Shown piece after piece: positions 39,151 to 50,413 of a DNA stretch of 64,000 nucleotides (the first letter of the stretch is position 1; each line of letters starts with the position of its first letter). A program made the position numbers and the translations under genes. Source of the stretch: Trichobilharzia szidati (Eukaryota > Platyhelminthes > Trematoda > Strigeidida > Schistosomatidae); assembly GCA_944472155.2 (NCBI GenBank), contig OX235273.1:35747204-35811203 (forward strand), given 5' to 3'. A model generated the notes under the pieces. That model had not been told where the DNA came from. It saw only the letters and a program-made list of their open reading frames with translations, and ran no database searches.

Positions 39151-39345
39151 TAGATGGTTGGAGGCAATCGGCAGGAAGCCTTGGACCTAGGCTTCGTGCT
39201 AGTTGGCGCTCATCAGCAAGGCGTATCTGCAACCTTGAAGGAACTGATGTCCCTTCTGAGATTCGAACCCGCGTCACCCAGTGCTGCAGTCAGAGACGTT
39301 ACCACTGAGCTATTCAGGCTCGCGACTGACCTCCTGTAGGACTGT
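39151..39345 (-). repeat. tRNA-derived SINE (family 1)
   Basis: Minus strand: A-box TAGCTCAGTGG and B-box GGGTTCGAATCTC with the same body as 1-185. The tRNA part is well preserved, so this is a fairly young copy. Confidence 0.7.
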
Positions 39346-39355
39346 ATTGGATATT

Positions 39356-39564
39356 TTTGATTGCACACTAGTCAGTAACTAGTGTAATGTGTCTAGTCCT
39401 ATTTTCGATGCAGACTGAATTCTATCAGTCATGTTTGCAATGTGGCCACCATGCTAGGTGGCTCGCCATTACGCCACATTGCAAACATGACTGATAGAAT
39501 TCAGTCTGCACCGAAGATAGGACTAGACACATTACACTAGTTAATGACTAGTGTTCAATCGAAA
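39356..39564. repeat. Small hairpin element with ~90 bp arms
   Basis: 39,356-39,445 and 39,474-39,564 are inverted repeats with a few mismatches and one indel. The 28-base spacer itself contains CCACC...GGTGG. AAAATAATAATAACTGTA occurs both at about 39,130-39,147 and 39,562-39,579, so SINE plus hairpin together sit between repeated flanks. Confidence 0.75.
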
Positions 39565-39639
39565 ATAATAATAACTGTACTTGTGTAAACTTATGTATAT
39601 AAATCCGATTGTACGGCTTTTGAGGAGGAAATCGGTGAA

Positions 39640-39910
39640 AATATATCTGCTTACTGAGCTTATTGTTCTATTCTCTCAATCATCCTGATGTCTACCTGCC
39701 ACAATTTGCAATTCAGAACCTTGTTCTTTATGTTGATTCAAGCAGATTTCCATAATGATTTCAGATGAATGAAGATCTGTATTGTCTTTCCTAATCCTAT
39801 CTGTGACACAGCCTCATCCTTCCCCCCTGTAGTTGAAACGACACTGCCTAGATAAGTAAAACAGGCGATTTCCGTTAAGTTTCCTCCGCGGATAGTGACT
39901 GCTGCTTAAC
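39640..39910 (-). mobile_element. RTE-like LINE, RT fragment
   Basis: Minus-strand homology to the YLGS...DEDIKARIGKA block of the RTE copies at 46,248-46,724 and 50,741-51,178, most clearly over 39,787-39,905. Decayed. Confidence 0.5.
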
Positions 39911-40151
39911 GCTGGTGTTGTTGTTGCTGTTGTTTAAGTACACACTATCGGTGGAATTATGTTGTTGCTGCATTTTTATCAGAAAATGACTCTTGATACT
40001 GATGTCTATCTGCGCACTGCCGTGAATTAGAGGAGGCTGTATATTCAAAAGACAAACGCACATTAGTAAACTTTCATGAAATCGTGTTGGTATATTTTGG
40101 TCTATTTACTGAAACGCCCTAATACCCACCAGATGATAAAGCAGATGGCGC

Positions 40152-41388
40152 CACTTCAAAAAGCTCTATGCCATATAGTCACCACTTGTAGTGTAGTGCA
40201 ATTCCCAATGTTTTAAGATTTCGCTTTACTGTGTGCACATTCAAACTGGTTCTGACAGCATTTGACTCTTTTCTGCTGTACTGTCAACACTCACATTCCT
40301 TGAGTTTGTAATACAACGATATTCCTTAGATAAGTTCTACATCTTCTCCCCTTGATAATCTCGACCTTTCATTACTACTCAGATATACTGCTCATCAGAG
40401 CACATTTCCAAATAAGTAAATATTTTTAATTTGTATTTTCTCGTAAGTACGTAGATGTTAGGCAGAGTATTGATTTGCTGGGTAACTAGGTGGATTACAT
40501 TTAGTCAGGGCTGATAAAGTATAGCTTATAAACATCACCGCCAGTACTTGACATCTTCATCACCTATGTCTATTTAATATGCATGCAGTCAGTAAAATTG
40601 TCTTTTCATATCATATCCAAAGTGTTAAATAAACAATGAGGCGTTATCTAATTACAAAAACTCCAAATACATTTATATATTCACCAGGAACATGGGTTTG
40701 TAGGGACGCTACAGAGTTACACGCGAAAGAATGTGAATAAACTAACCATCGTCGAACAATGGCTTTACGACAGTGGACATCTACCGTAGGTAATCAATAA
40801 GTAAGTAAAAAAAGAAGTAGAATACAGTGTAGGACAATAGAGAAGATATCTGTAATGGACTGGTTATACTGTTGATATGCTACACTATAACAGCCTAAAT
40901 AAACTGAATCTACTCAACTGCTAACTTAATTAGTACACTACCTGACTGTTAGGATCTATGTCGCCAGCTGAAATCAATTCGTCGGGAATATGTTATGCAG
41001 CTGTGGCCGATTGATCTGATCGCGTCGACAGTCGATGTGACCGGGTGGACTTATGGATGAATATAATAACATTGACGTGATGAACAACTCAACTGATATT
41101 CGTGCGCTTCACTGAGCCACTTAAATATCAAAAGACAAATAATGGCCTGTAACTGTTAGGATACAACCTTATTAGGAAAAAGCACGTCATGTTTGTATAT
41201 TTTCCATACCACAGTAAAATCGTCTCAGGGCAGTGGAAATAGATTGTTTGCATTGGTAAGCGATTTGGCTGCATCGGTGAAATAGAAGTAGATATTCTGA
41301 CTGATTGGTTGGCGATTTGACGAAGACACCGAGGTAAGGAAAAGATGATGAAATTGTAGAGTCATCCAATCACACGATGAATCATAAT
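40152..41388. repeat. 1.24 kb direct repeat flanking PLE-B, copy 1
   Basis: Homologous end to end with 42,484-43,705. The PLE-B fragment fills the interval between the two copies exactly. A partial third copy lies at about 56,460-56,762. No coding potential recognised. It could be a PLE pseudo-LTR or an older repeat. Confidence 0.8.
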
Positions 41389-42483
41389 ATTAGTTCAGCG
41401 AAGAGTCTCTTTTCGGCGAATTCATTCACTTAGCTGTACAGTCTCAAATATATACAATTAATTTTGTGTGTGTGTGTGTATATTAGGTTTGTCAAAATCA
41501 AAATAACAGTTAGTGTGGGTTGTTGATTACATCATCAAAATAATTAAGAAATTAAAATGTGTGATTAATAATCAAAGTTGTAACTAAGTGGGGTGAAGAT
41601 TGGTAAGATGTGAATAGGGTTACGTAATATAGACATGTTTAGAAAGATTAGATGTTAGTGAAGGAGTATGGAGACAATTATGAAAATAAACTAGATAAAA
41701 GGTAAAAAGATTGAATGGGTTAGTTACTAAAAATTGTTATACGAAAATTGCAAAAAATTTGATAACAAAATGTTGATGACAGATATACTTGAAATTAAAC
41801 CCACGGTAGTAGGAGGGGGTAGAGAAGTTTCTTCTGTGTGCATAAATCAGGCTTTTCTATCCAAATCGCTAAGGCTTCAGCAATACAAACTATACGGAAG
41901 CTTGTCGATTTTGGAAGGTTTCTTTTGACTTTATAGATGACTTTGAACGACTTCTCCTTGCAAATCGAATGACCAGTGTTGAGTATATGCTCAATAATGG
42001 CGCTCCTTATTGCTCCGTTGTTACCTTTCCGTAGCCAAGCGGGATAGTGTTCTTGAACTCTTTTAGATAAAACTCGCATCGAACGACCTATATACCTCGC
42101 CCAGCAAGAACACGTGATTTGGTGGATACACATGGAAGTGGTTAAATGAGATTGTTTATCTTTAGAGTAGTTGAAGAACAATGGCCGGGAGGAAAATGTC
42201 AGTCGTAGTGTGGCAGCGAAGAATGTCCTTCTGAGAGCAGTAGATAACCTCTTCTTCAAGGTGTCAGCCAGAAGGTCACCTTTGAAGGGTACATTCATGT
42301 AGACCATCTTCTTCTGCACTGTAATGGGTTGTTCTTTGTAAGTCTTGGGCTTAATATGCTTGTCTATAAAACGAGGTGGGTAGCCATTCTCGAGCAGTGT
42401 CTTCCTTAAGAGGGCGATCTCTTCCTCTATTGATTCAGGACTGCAGATTTTTTGGATTCTAGTCGCCAAAGATATTTTCAGAT
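41389..42483 (-). mobile_element. Penelope-like element (PLE-B), thumb plus GIY-YIG endonuclease
   Basis: The longest clean PLE frame here: 41,795-42,469, 224 residues. Order: linker LLRKTLLENGYPPRFI, thumb KKMVYMNVPFKGD ... RRTFFAATLRLTF, then the nuclease CIHQITCSCWARYIGRS ... RVQEHYPAWL ... AIIEHILNTGH, ending CTQKKLLYPLLLPWV. IHQITC...RYIGRS fits a GIY-YIG active-site strand with the usual GIY tyrosine replaced. No stop interrupts it, so it is relatively young, but the RT palm is missing. The 3' UTR (41,389-41,794) ends in the GAATTCGCC...GAGACT block. Confidence 0.85.
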
Positions 42484-43705
42484 CACTTCAAAAACGGATA
42501 TGCCATATAGTCACCACTTGTAGTGTAGTGTAATTTCCAGTGTTTTAAGATTTTGCTTTACTGTCTACACATTCAAACTAGTTCTAACGGCATTTGGCGC
42601 TTTTCTGTTGCGCTGTCAACACTCGTATTCCTTGAGTTTGTAATACAAAGATATTCCTTAGATAAGTTCTAAATCTTTGCCCCTTGATAATCTCAAACTT
42701 CTGCTTTTACTCAGATATACTGCTCATCAGAGCACATTTCCAAATAAGTAAGTATTTTTAACTTGTGTTCTGTTGTGAGTAGTTAAAAGTTAGGTAGAGA
42801 GTACTGATTTATTGAGTGACTAGGTGGATTACATTTAGTCAGGGCTGATAAAGTGTACCTTATCAACAGTACCGCCAGAACCTCACATCTTCGTCACCTC
42901 TGTCTATTTGACATGAATGCAGTCAGTAAAATTTTCTTTTCATATCATCTTCAAAATATTCAATAGACAGTGAGACGTTATCTAATGACAAAAATTCCAA
43001 ATACAATACATTTATTTATCCACCAAAAACATGGGCTTGTAGGGACGCTACAGAGTTACACGCGAAAGAATGTGAATAAACTTACCATCGTTGAAGAATG
43101 TCTTCACGACAGTGGTTAGCTACAATAGGTTATCAATAAGGATGTAAGAATAGAAATAGAATGAAGTGTAGGACAGGTGAGAAGAAACCTGGAATTGACT
43201 AGTTATACTGTTGATATGCTACACTACAAAAGTTTTACTAAACTCAGTCTACCTAATTACTCACTTAATTAGTACACTACCTGCCTATTATGATCTATGT
43301 CGCCAGCTGAAATCAACTCTTCGCGAATACGTTATGTAACTGTTGCCGACTGATATGACCGGGTGGACTTATGCGTGGATATAATAATATTGACGTGATT
43401 AAGAACTCAATTGATATTCGTCCGCTTCACTGTGCCACTTAAATATCAAAAGACAAAAACTGGCTTGTGACTGTTTGGATACAACCTTACTAAGAGAAAG
43501 CACGTCATGTTTGTATATTTTCTAAACCAAATTAAAATCGTCTCAAGGCAGTGGAAATAGATTGTTTGCATTGGTAAGCGATTTGGCTACATCAGTGAAA
43601 TAGAAATAGTTGTTCTGACTGATTGGTTGGCGATTTGACCAAGACACCGAGATAAGAAAAAGATGATGAAATTGCACCGTCATCCGATCAAACGATGAAT
43701 CATAA
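42484..43705. repeat. 1.22 kb direct repeat flanking PLE-B, copy 2
   Basis: Same orientation as 40,152-41,388 and clearly diverged from it by substitutions and small indels, so neither copy is a recent assembly duplicate. Confidence 0.8.
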
Positions 43706-43842
43706 GATGACTGGTATTTTAAGCCGATTCCTATCACTGGCCTACAAGCACTGGCTGGTAGCAGAACACAAATACAAACGATACATTTATTCAGGTGAAT
43801 GCCGCTCTGAGCAATATATATTTAAAGTGGGAGGCATATGTG

Positions 43843-43893
43843 AAGAAAGCAGTGCTTAATGAATTCATAAATCTCGGAAGAAGGATTCATCAG
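43843..43893 (-). ncRNA. Decayed hammerhead-like motif
   Basis: Minus strand: TTCAG CTGATGA ... CCGAGA TTTATGAATTCATTA. Same layout as the motifs at 11,621 and 36,569, but GAAA is GAGA and the cut-site triplet is altered, so probably inactive. Confidence 0.4.
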
Positions 43894-44189
43894 CTGAATA
43901 CTCTACAAACACAGTTATTTATACAGCTTTATTCAGGGTTAAATACATAAAAACACATGAGTATTGTGACAACAATTAAGTATCAATTTCAAAAAAATGC
44001 TTGATCTATGAGTAATGAGTGGTAATCCGTTCACGTCATTACTAAGTCAATAATACTATTGTGGTAGGAATTAATACAAATAGAAACAGCTGGATTTGAT
44101 AATACTGAAATACAAAGAAACGTCGCAGAAAACACAAATAAATAAACATAACACACATGCAAACCATTATAGGACAAAATGACAAGATT

Positions 44190-44560
44190 TTAACATGTAT
44201 TAATAAGGTTGATTTCTATAGTGGCTTTAAACCCATATATGAAGCAAGTTTGAGTCAAATGTTTAAATTCGTTGATGCCTTCACCATAAAAAGGATTAAA
44301 CCTGTTTTTTTTGTTTAAAAATTATTTGTCATCACTTTGAATCTGCCTTGTTAATCCAATTCGGAATCAAGGTTGAGTTTACTCAATAATGTTTTCATCC
44401 TCTTCTTTCTCTTTGCCTTACCCCATTTTCTTACATCATCTCCCTGCCTACTAACTGTGACCTTTGACCTGTATTGTGGTCATTCACATTCTGTTGCCTT
44501 CTGTATAAATTTCTATGAAAGAATCTCCAAAATGTGTGTTACAACTAAAAATATTACAAG
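44190..44560 (+). mobile_element. PLE-A endonuclease end and 3' UTR
   Basis: Around 44,210-44,310 the frame reads DFYSGFKPIYEASLSQMFKF, matching the PLE-A C-terminus at 8,118-8,309. It is followed by the PLE-A 3' UTR homologous to 1,130-1,390. This copy lacks the hairpin found in the 7.4-9.7 kb copy and shows the empty target. Confidence 0.7.
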
Positions 44561-45169
44561 CAATCGTTATTTTCTTCCACGCATGTTAACAGCATACTAT
44601 TTTATACTATATTTATTCGGCTAAGAAATGCTATGGCATCTGTCGGCTTATCACAAATGACTATTACGTCATCTACCAGTATCTCATAAGGATAAACTTC
44701 TCCGTTTGCATCCTCAGCTGATTTCTAATTACATGACATGCAGGGAGGTGGCGCAGGGATCGGTGCTGGTTTGTGTATTTCAACACACTGGGATAATTTT
44801 GAGATCTCTCATCCAATCGGTTTGATATTCCTAAATGTACTCTCATCAGTGTATTTCTTTTTGAAAAGTTGACGTAAATAATAATTCCAGGAACATGGAA
44901 GAGGCCAAAGAAAGAAAACTGAAGAAATTGGTTTTACACGTTCAATTTTATACACCGTGTCTTAAATTTACAGTCGAATTCTGCAATTCAATAGTTCCCT
45001 AATAGATTGGCTTGCAAACGTGTCACTAGGCAGTGACTTCCATCAGGTTATTGTTGCACAAAATGATAGTTAAGTGAAACTGATTATATGGGCAAACCAT
45101 CAATCATCATATAAATATGTCCAAACCAAGTTCACGTCTAATAGTTTGAAAACATTTGGGTATTTGCCA
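44561..45169. other. Unassigned stretch with a PLE-A scrap
   Basis: About 44,635-44,705 is a short minus-strand PLE-A piece around the YVDD region (CTACCAGTATCTCATAAGG). Nothing else recognised. Confidence 0.35.
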
Positions 45170-45765
45170 GCAACTCCACTTCAGAAGATGTGAAGGCTGT
45201 ATGTAGTAAGGTGAGAAACAGTCTAGTAAAGGTCTTGAACACGAATGTGATTAATAATAGAGAGGAATTCAACTCATTAAAACCCAAGGAATCCCAATTA
45301 TCACACATTTATAGTTTGCCCAAAAATACATACACTTAACATTCCTCCTCGTCCCATAAAATCGATGTGTAGATTCCCGACCCACATACTTGCAAAGTGG
45401 TTAGTAGAAATACTAGAGTCTGTTCGAAGAAGTTTCTGTAAGTTTACTTTGAAAGATACCTTTGATTTAATAGAATATGCTCATAGAGTTAATATAAAAG
45501 ACAAAACCATGTTTTCCAATGACGGTGATTATTTATTTTCAAATGTAGTTCTGTTACGGATGACTGATACTTTATTTGACTACATCTGTAACAGCAATTT
45601 CTTATTACCAGTTTCAACATCCTATTTGAAAGAGTTACTGCTTTTATGTACTATCAATGTTAAATTTACTTTAGACGACTAGCATTTCCGCCACATCGAC
45701 GGTATTGCTATGCGAAGTCACCTTATGTTCATTATTAGCTAATATATACACCTCACATATTGTGA
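45170..45765 (+). mobile_element. Penelope-like element (PLE-A), RT N-terminal half, split by an RTE insertion
   Basis: SNSTSEDVKAVCSKVRNSLV at about 45,172 leads into frame 45,365-45,682: SVRRSFCKFTLKDTFDLIEYAH, NIKDKTMFSNDGDYLFSNV, then LLLLCTINVKFTLDD and HIDGIAMRSHL, the PLE fingers/palm block that precedes YVDD. The ORF breaks at about 45,765 and resumes after an RTE copy at 46,861 with the YVDD block. Several stops. Confidence 0.8.
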
Positions 45766-46860
45766 GATTAGCTGGGGACGTTATTATTTATTAGTATTAT
45801 TTCCTTTAATTCCTGGAGGAACATAGGGCTTCAGCCGTGCGTCTCCATTGCGTTCGGTTCTCTGCTAGAGTCTTCACCTGGCTCCAAGTCTGCCCACACG
45901 TTTTCATCTCCTCTTCACATGACCTCCTCCAAGTCACCCTTGCACTGACGACCAACTCGCCGCTTCCCTTTCAGTCGGGTTCCACTCGAGCAATGGCTTG
46001 TCTAGTGATGTCACTTGATGGTTTCCTCAGAGTATGGCCAATCCATCTCCATTTCTTCCTGCCTATTTGTTTCACAATCGGTTCCTGGTTGGTTCGTTCC
46101 CAAAGATCCCTGTTGTTGATCTTTTCTGACCATCTGATCTTGAGTATTGAGCGAAGACAACTGTTAATGAAGGTGTGTAGTTTGTTTGATGTGCTCTTTA
46201 TGACGCGCAGTGCAAGTCTCTGATCCGTATAGTAGCACTGACTGACTTCACATTGGAGTTGAAAATCCGGATCTTATATTCATTTCCCTGCTGAGTGCTG
46301 TTGACCTCCACACAGACTTGAGAGTAGTGAAAGCTTGTCTTGCTTTTCCGATCCTTGCTTTGATATCCTCGTCAGTTCCGTCCGCCTGTAGTTGAAACGA
46401 TGCTTCCCAGGTAGGTAGGTGAAGGAGGTTGTTTCTTTCAGGTTCCTTCCATTTATTCTGATCGTTGTCTGTTGTTGTTGTTGCCCAGGAATCTTCATCA
46501 CCTCTGTTTTCTCTATGTTCACCTGAAGTCCTTTCCTCTCTGGATGCTTCTTCTGCCAACTTGTTGCTTTTCTCTTCCATATCTTCCAGTTTGTGGGAAA
46601 TCAGACATATATCATCGGCGAAGTCCAGATCCTCCAAGTATTTTGTGTGAGTCCATTGTATGCCTGTTTCCTTGCTGCCCACTGTCTGTCGCATTATCCA
46701 GTCTACTGCAATCAAGAAAATCATTGGCCATAGTAGGCAGCCAGCCTTGTCTCACTCCTGTCCTCACTTCGAAAGATTCCGTAAGTTTCTCGTTGTGGAT
46801 TACTTGGCATGCAGCATTGTCGTACAGCTGTTGGGTGAGATGTATAATTTTCGGTGGCAC
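45766..46860 (-). mobile_element. RTE-like LINE, RT C-terminal half, inserted in PLE-A
   Basis: Minus strand: frame 46,612-46,860 (PPKIIHLTQQLYDNAACQVI, TGVRQGW) leads to frame 46,248-46,724 with YLEDLDFADDICLISH, the RT palm motif FADD, then AEEASRE..GEHRENRGDEDS and DEDIKARIGKARQAFTTL. The 3' end at 45,770-45,830 is the RTE tail ending in ATT repeats. It is 5'-truncated and frameshifted. Because it splits PLE-A, it is the younger insertion. Confidence 0.85.
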
Positions 46861-47308
46861 CCCGTAGTAGCGAAGTAGTTGTCAAAGCACCTCTCGTAAT
46901 TGGAAAAGTCTATTTTTATAAGAGATACGTGGATGACGTAACAGTCATTTGTGACAGACCAACAGATGTCACAGAAACTGTACAAAACAATATATTATCA
47001 ACACACGTAAAAGGAAATAACGATTGCTTGCCATTTTTAGATGTAATCATAATTCGCCAACATGATGGGTCAGTAAGACAACCTGTTTGTAGGAAGCTCA
47101 CAGGGACGGGACAGCATCTAAACTACCATAGTTTCTGTACGCTTCAATATAAAAGGAAGTTAGTCAAGTGCTTGTTCAGACGCATGCAGCATATATGTAC
47201 AGTGGACACCATTGAAAAAAAACAGAACACCTCACTAAAATATTACTAAATAACACCAATCCCGTGAAGTTTATTAAGCGTTACATAAGTACTGCTTTAC
47301 AAATTTTT
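46861..47308 (+). mobile_element. PLE-A, continuation after RTE insertion (YVDD palm)
   Basis: Frame 46,854-47,249: LVIGKVYFYKRYVDDVTVICD, FLDVIIIRQHDGS, YLNYHSFCTLQYKRKLVKC. RT palm with intact YVDD, ending in stops near 47,249; the copy then runs into the assembly gap. Confidence 0.8.
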
Positions 47309-47791
47309 NNNNNNNNNNNNNNNNNNNNNNNNNNNNNNNNNNNNNNNNNNNNNNNNNNNNNNNNNNNNNNNNNNNNNNNNNNNNNNNNNNNNNNNNNNNN
47401 NNNNNNNNNNNNNNNNNNNNNNNNNNNNNNNNNNNNNNNNNNNNNNNNNNNNNNNNNNNNNNNNNNNNNNNNNNNNNNNNNNNNNNNNNNNNNNNNNNNN
47501 NNNNNNNNNNNNNNNNNNNNNNNNNNNNNNNNNNNNNNNNNNNNNNNNNNNNNNNNNNNNNNNNNNNNNNNNNNNNNNNNNNNNNNNNNNNNNNNNNNNN
47601 NNNNNNNNNNNNNNNNNNNNNNNNNNNNNNNNNNNNNNNNNNNNNNNNNNNNNNNNNNNNNNNNNNNNNNNNNNNNNNNNNNNNNNNNNNNNNNNNNNNN
47701 NNNNNNNNNNNNNNNNNNNNNNNNNNNNNNNNNNNNNNNNNNNNNNNNNNNNNNNNNNNNNNNNNNNNNNNNNNNNNNNNNNNNNNNNNNN
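47309..47791. other. Assembly gap (483 N)
   Basis: A run of N. The flanks are PLE-A on the left and a fragment of the ~350 bp repeat on the right. Confidence 0.99.
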
Positions 47792-47835
47792 CGTACTATC
47801 CGTGAACGTCAATACCGTCAGCCTCTAAAGACTCT

Positions 47836-48600
47836 TTTAAACGAATTTATTATCAAGCTGTACAATCGTATATATCTGGTTTTTAAGAAATTATATCTGG
47901 TGAGGGAATCGAGTCACAGGTGTGAATGCATAAAAAAATATAGTAGAAGTATGAAATGCAATTAAAATATTTGTGATTATAATCATAGTAAAATGTCAAG
48001 TGGCAAAACAAGTAATAGGATGTATGAGACTTGGAAAGGGTGTGCAATTATAGGATTAGTAGACATCGAATAAAATAAAAACGTTACGTAACACTGTGTG
48101 AAATTTGATAACATAGAATTTACCGTTGCAAAACAGAATTGATTTAGAATGACAAGTGGAACGAGCGAAATAATACCGGAGACAGCTCAAAGTGAGAATA
48201 ATAATAGTAACAATTGACATTATAAAGGAAGACCATACAAATTGAATAAACAAAACGCAAAATAGGTAGAGCCAAAATGTGATTAGGGATTCCCGTACTT
48301 TAGCATAGAGGGATTAAGACCATGAAAGTTGGAGGGGATGAGCGAACTTTTTCTGTATACAGAGAATTGGCTTTCTCTGTTTCGATGGTCAAAGCTTCAA
48401 CAATACAGATGAGTCGGGTACGTAGTGATTTGGGTAAATTACTATTTGCCTTGTAGATGACTTGAAAGGAGAGGGCTATAGACATAGGGTGATCATTATC
48501 GACCAGATGTTCAATGATCACGCTTCTTACTGCTCCATTTCCACCTCTTCGTAACCAGGCTAATAATAAATTCTTTGAAAAGAGTCTCTTCCTTTGAATC
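47836..48600 (-). mobile_element. PLE-B endonuclease C-terminus and 3' UTR
   Basis: Frame 48,300-48,602 (minus) reads AWLRRGGNGAVRSVIIEHLVD...SFQVIYKANSNLPKSLRTRLI, the second half of the GIY-YIG region. A 3' UTR follows to about 47,836 (TGTACAGCTTGATAAT). The catalytic half is missing. Confidence 0.75.
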
Positions 48601-49044
48601 ACTTATTTTAATTTTCTGTATGTTCCAATGGGAATTTTTCATGCATTAAAAAGATACACGAATGACCAAAGAAATCTGTCTTCATTAAACTATCATTCAA
48701 GCGTGATCGAATCATGCAACTGACAGCTGAAAGGCTTTGATCAACTGTCAAGCTCACATTCTCCACCGTATCTATTTTCCTTACATCTTGAACGTTTTCA
48801 TTTCCTCTGCTGACGATTCAAGGACTAAACAGTGGTAATTATGATTTTATGGTGGTGGCTATCAGTGAAATCCAGGACAAGTGTTTCATCCTAGTTCACA
48901 CTTATCGGGCGGATGTACCTGCGTTCACAGTAAGTCATGCTGTTTTCACTGAGACTTAAACTCTAAAGCGTTGTCTCCTTGGACATTGGTCGATCTCTTG
49001 TGCAACGAGTATGATTTGAAATTATTTATTGGCATTTTTGAATT
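48601..49044. other. Unassigned stretch
   Basis: No clear gene, RNA or repeat recognised. Some of it may belong to the body of the SM-alpha-like element that follows. Confidence 0.3.
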
Positions 49045-49140
49045 TCATTGGGAACACCATCGCTCCCCGGTGAGCAAGTCTGACAAGTCCTAAATAGGAC
49101 GGAACACCCTTTCTGGATTCTACTGCTAGGCACTACCAAA
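49045..49140 (+). ncRNA. SM-alpha-like hammerhead ribozyme relic
   Basis: Stem II GTCC-TAAATA-GGAC (49,087-49,100) sits between CTGACAA (49,080-49,086) and GGAAC (49,101-49,105). It is followed by CTGGATTCTACTGCTAGGCA, which resembles the SM-alpha retroposon of schistosomes. Two invariant core bases are changed: the G of CTGANGA is A, and the GAA after stem II is offset by a G. Cleavage is therefore unlikely. Recognition of SM-alpha is from memory of the family. Confidence 0.6.
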
Positions 49141-49309
49141 TAATTATCTTCGAGTTCTTAATCCTGGAAATACCAAAGCTTCCGTTCAGAACGATCATAC
49201 ACCAAAAATGAGATTGATCAATATTGATCAAACATATCAACGGGAAATCACAAATATGAGTGAAATAGTAACTGTAGTTTTTATTTTGCTGATAAAGTAA
49301 ATTTGTAAA

Positions 49310-50060
49310 CGCTTTATGCATTCTAGTTCTCCGTTTTCATTCATTTCTCCGAGAGCTTCTCTACCCATGATGAGTTCCCTTCCTGTGTTGTCTGATCCCA
49401 GTTTGGCGTTCATGTCTCCCATTAGTATTTTAATGTCACCAGCTGGAGTATTGTCCATTGTTGCCTGTAGTTGTCTGTAGAATTCTTCTTTCTTTTCGAG
49501 GTCTGCGTTGTTTGTCGGTGCATAGCATTGTATGATTGACACTTTCCTTCCTTTGGAGTTGAATCTGGCGGTTATTATCCTGGGCGAGATCGCCTCCCAT
49601 TGCATCAGGGCCTTCGTTGCCGTTGGTGACATCATGATAGCCACGCCCTCGGTGTGCGAGTGGTTATCTTCCGGGTGACCGGAGTAGATCACTGACTCAC
49701 CCGTTGACAATTTGGTGAGTCCATTCCCGTTCCATCTGCTTTCACATATTCCCAGTACTTGAATTCTGTATCTTTTCATTTCGTTTGCGATCTGGGCAGC
49801 TTTGCCAATCTCGTACATGGTGCGGACATTCCATGTCCCCACACAGACTTTTTCTTTTGTCTCAAGGAGATACATCGTGCTGAAGTTTCTGTAGCAACTT
49901 TGTTTACAGGGTGGGGTTGCTAGCCTCACGCCTGAGAAGGGGATTGTTACATTAAATTATAGTTTAGAGAGAAGCGACCTTGTGGGTTGCTCCCCTTAAA
50001 ACCAGGAAAACAGGGAATAAAACAAGCAGAAAAACACCAGCACGGGAACATTTTTTTATA
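49310..50060 (-). mobile_element. RTE-like LINE, 5' UTR and AP-endonuclease domain
   Basis: Frame 49,237-49,929 (minus), about 205 element residues: VCVGTWNVRTMYEIGK (the N of an APE-type nuclease), VLGICESRWNGNG (the E), IQCYAPTN, and ILMGDMNAKLGSDN (the DMN). That order is an apurinic-type endonuclease as in RTE/SR2 LINEs. The frame leaves the element after LIMGREALGEMNENGE, at about 49,310. The 5' UTR, 49,930-50,060, is also present at 55,853-56,065. The RT is absent. Confidence 0.87.
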
Positions 50061-50247
50061 TTTTATTTTTGATTTACAGCTTGATTTCCACACCGTATTT
50101 TCAGTACAAGTGTGGAATTTTCAGCATGGATATCGGTTGCCCAAATTCAGGCATACCATAGATATCGGGTGTGCGCCGGCAGGGGATCGAACCCCGGACC
50201 ATGTGCATGGTCGGCGAGAGTCCTGACCACTGTGCCACCGACGCACA
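50061..50247 (-). repeat. tRNA-derived SINE (family 3), near full length
   Basis: Minus strand, beginning GCGTCGGTGGCACAGTGG at about 50,245, with B-box GGGGTTCGATCCC, the family-3 body and an A/T-rich tail near 50,061. It abuts the RTE 5' UTR, so it may have landed just upstream of it. Confidence 0.8.
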
Positions 50248-50374
50248 TAATTCACAACAAGAAGGGTAACAAGCGACAACAATAATAATAATATCACAGT
50301 CAATTACAGTTAACCAAAATGATACCAAAATCATAGACTCACTGACTTGAGCCAACTTGAACATGTAAATCCAT

Positions 50375-50376
<2 letters not shown>

Positions 50377-50411
<35 letters not shown>
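50377..50411. repeat. (AT)n microsatellite
   Basis: About 17 AT units; a second, shorter AT run is at 50,725-50,742. Confidence 0.95.

Positions 50412-50413
<2 letters not shown>

Noticed and set aside
39262..39345. tRNA gene on the minus strand
   Set aside because: Good A and B boxes, but it continues into the same body as 1-185; SINE family 1.
45365..45682. Stand-alone hypothetical gene of 105 aa
   Set aside because: It is the fingers/palm part of a PLE reverse transcriptase split by an RTE insertion.
47264..47965. Long ORF of 233 aa on the plus strand
   Set aside because: It runs through the N gap; only short flanks are real sequence.
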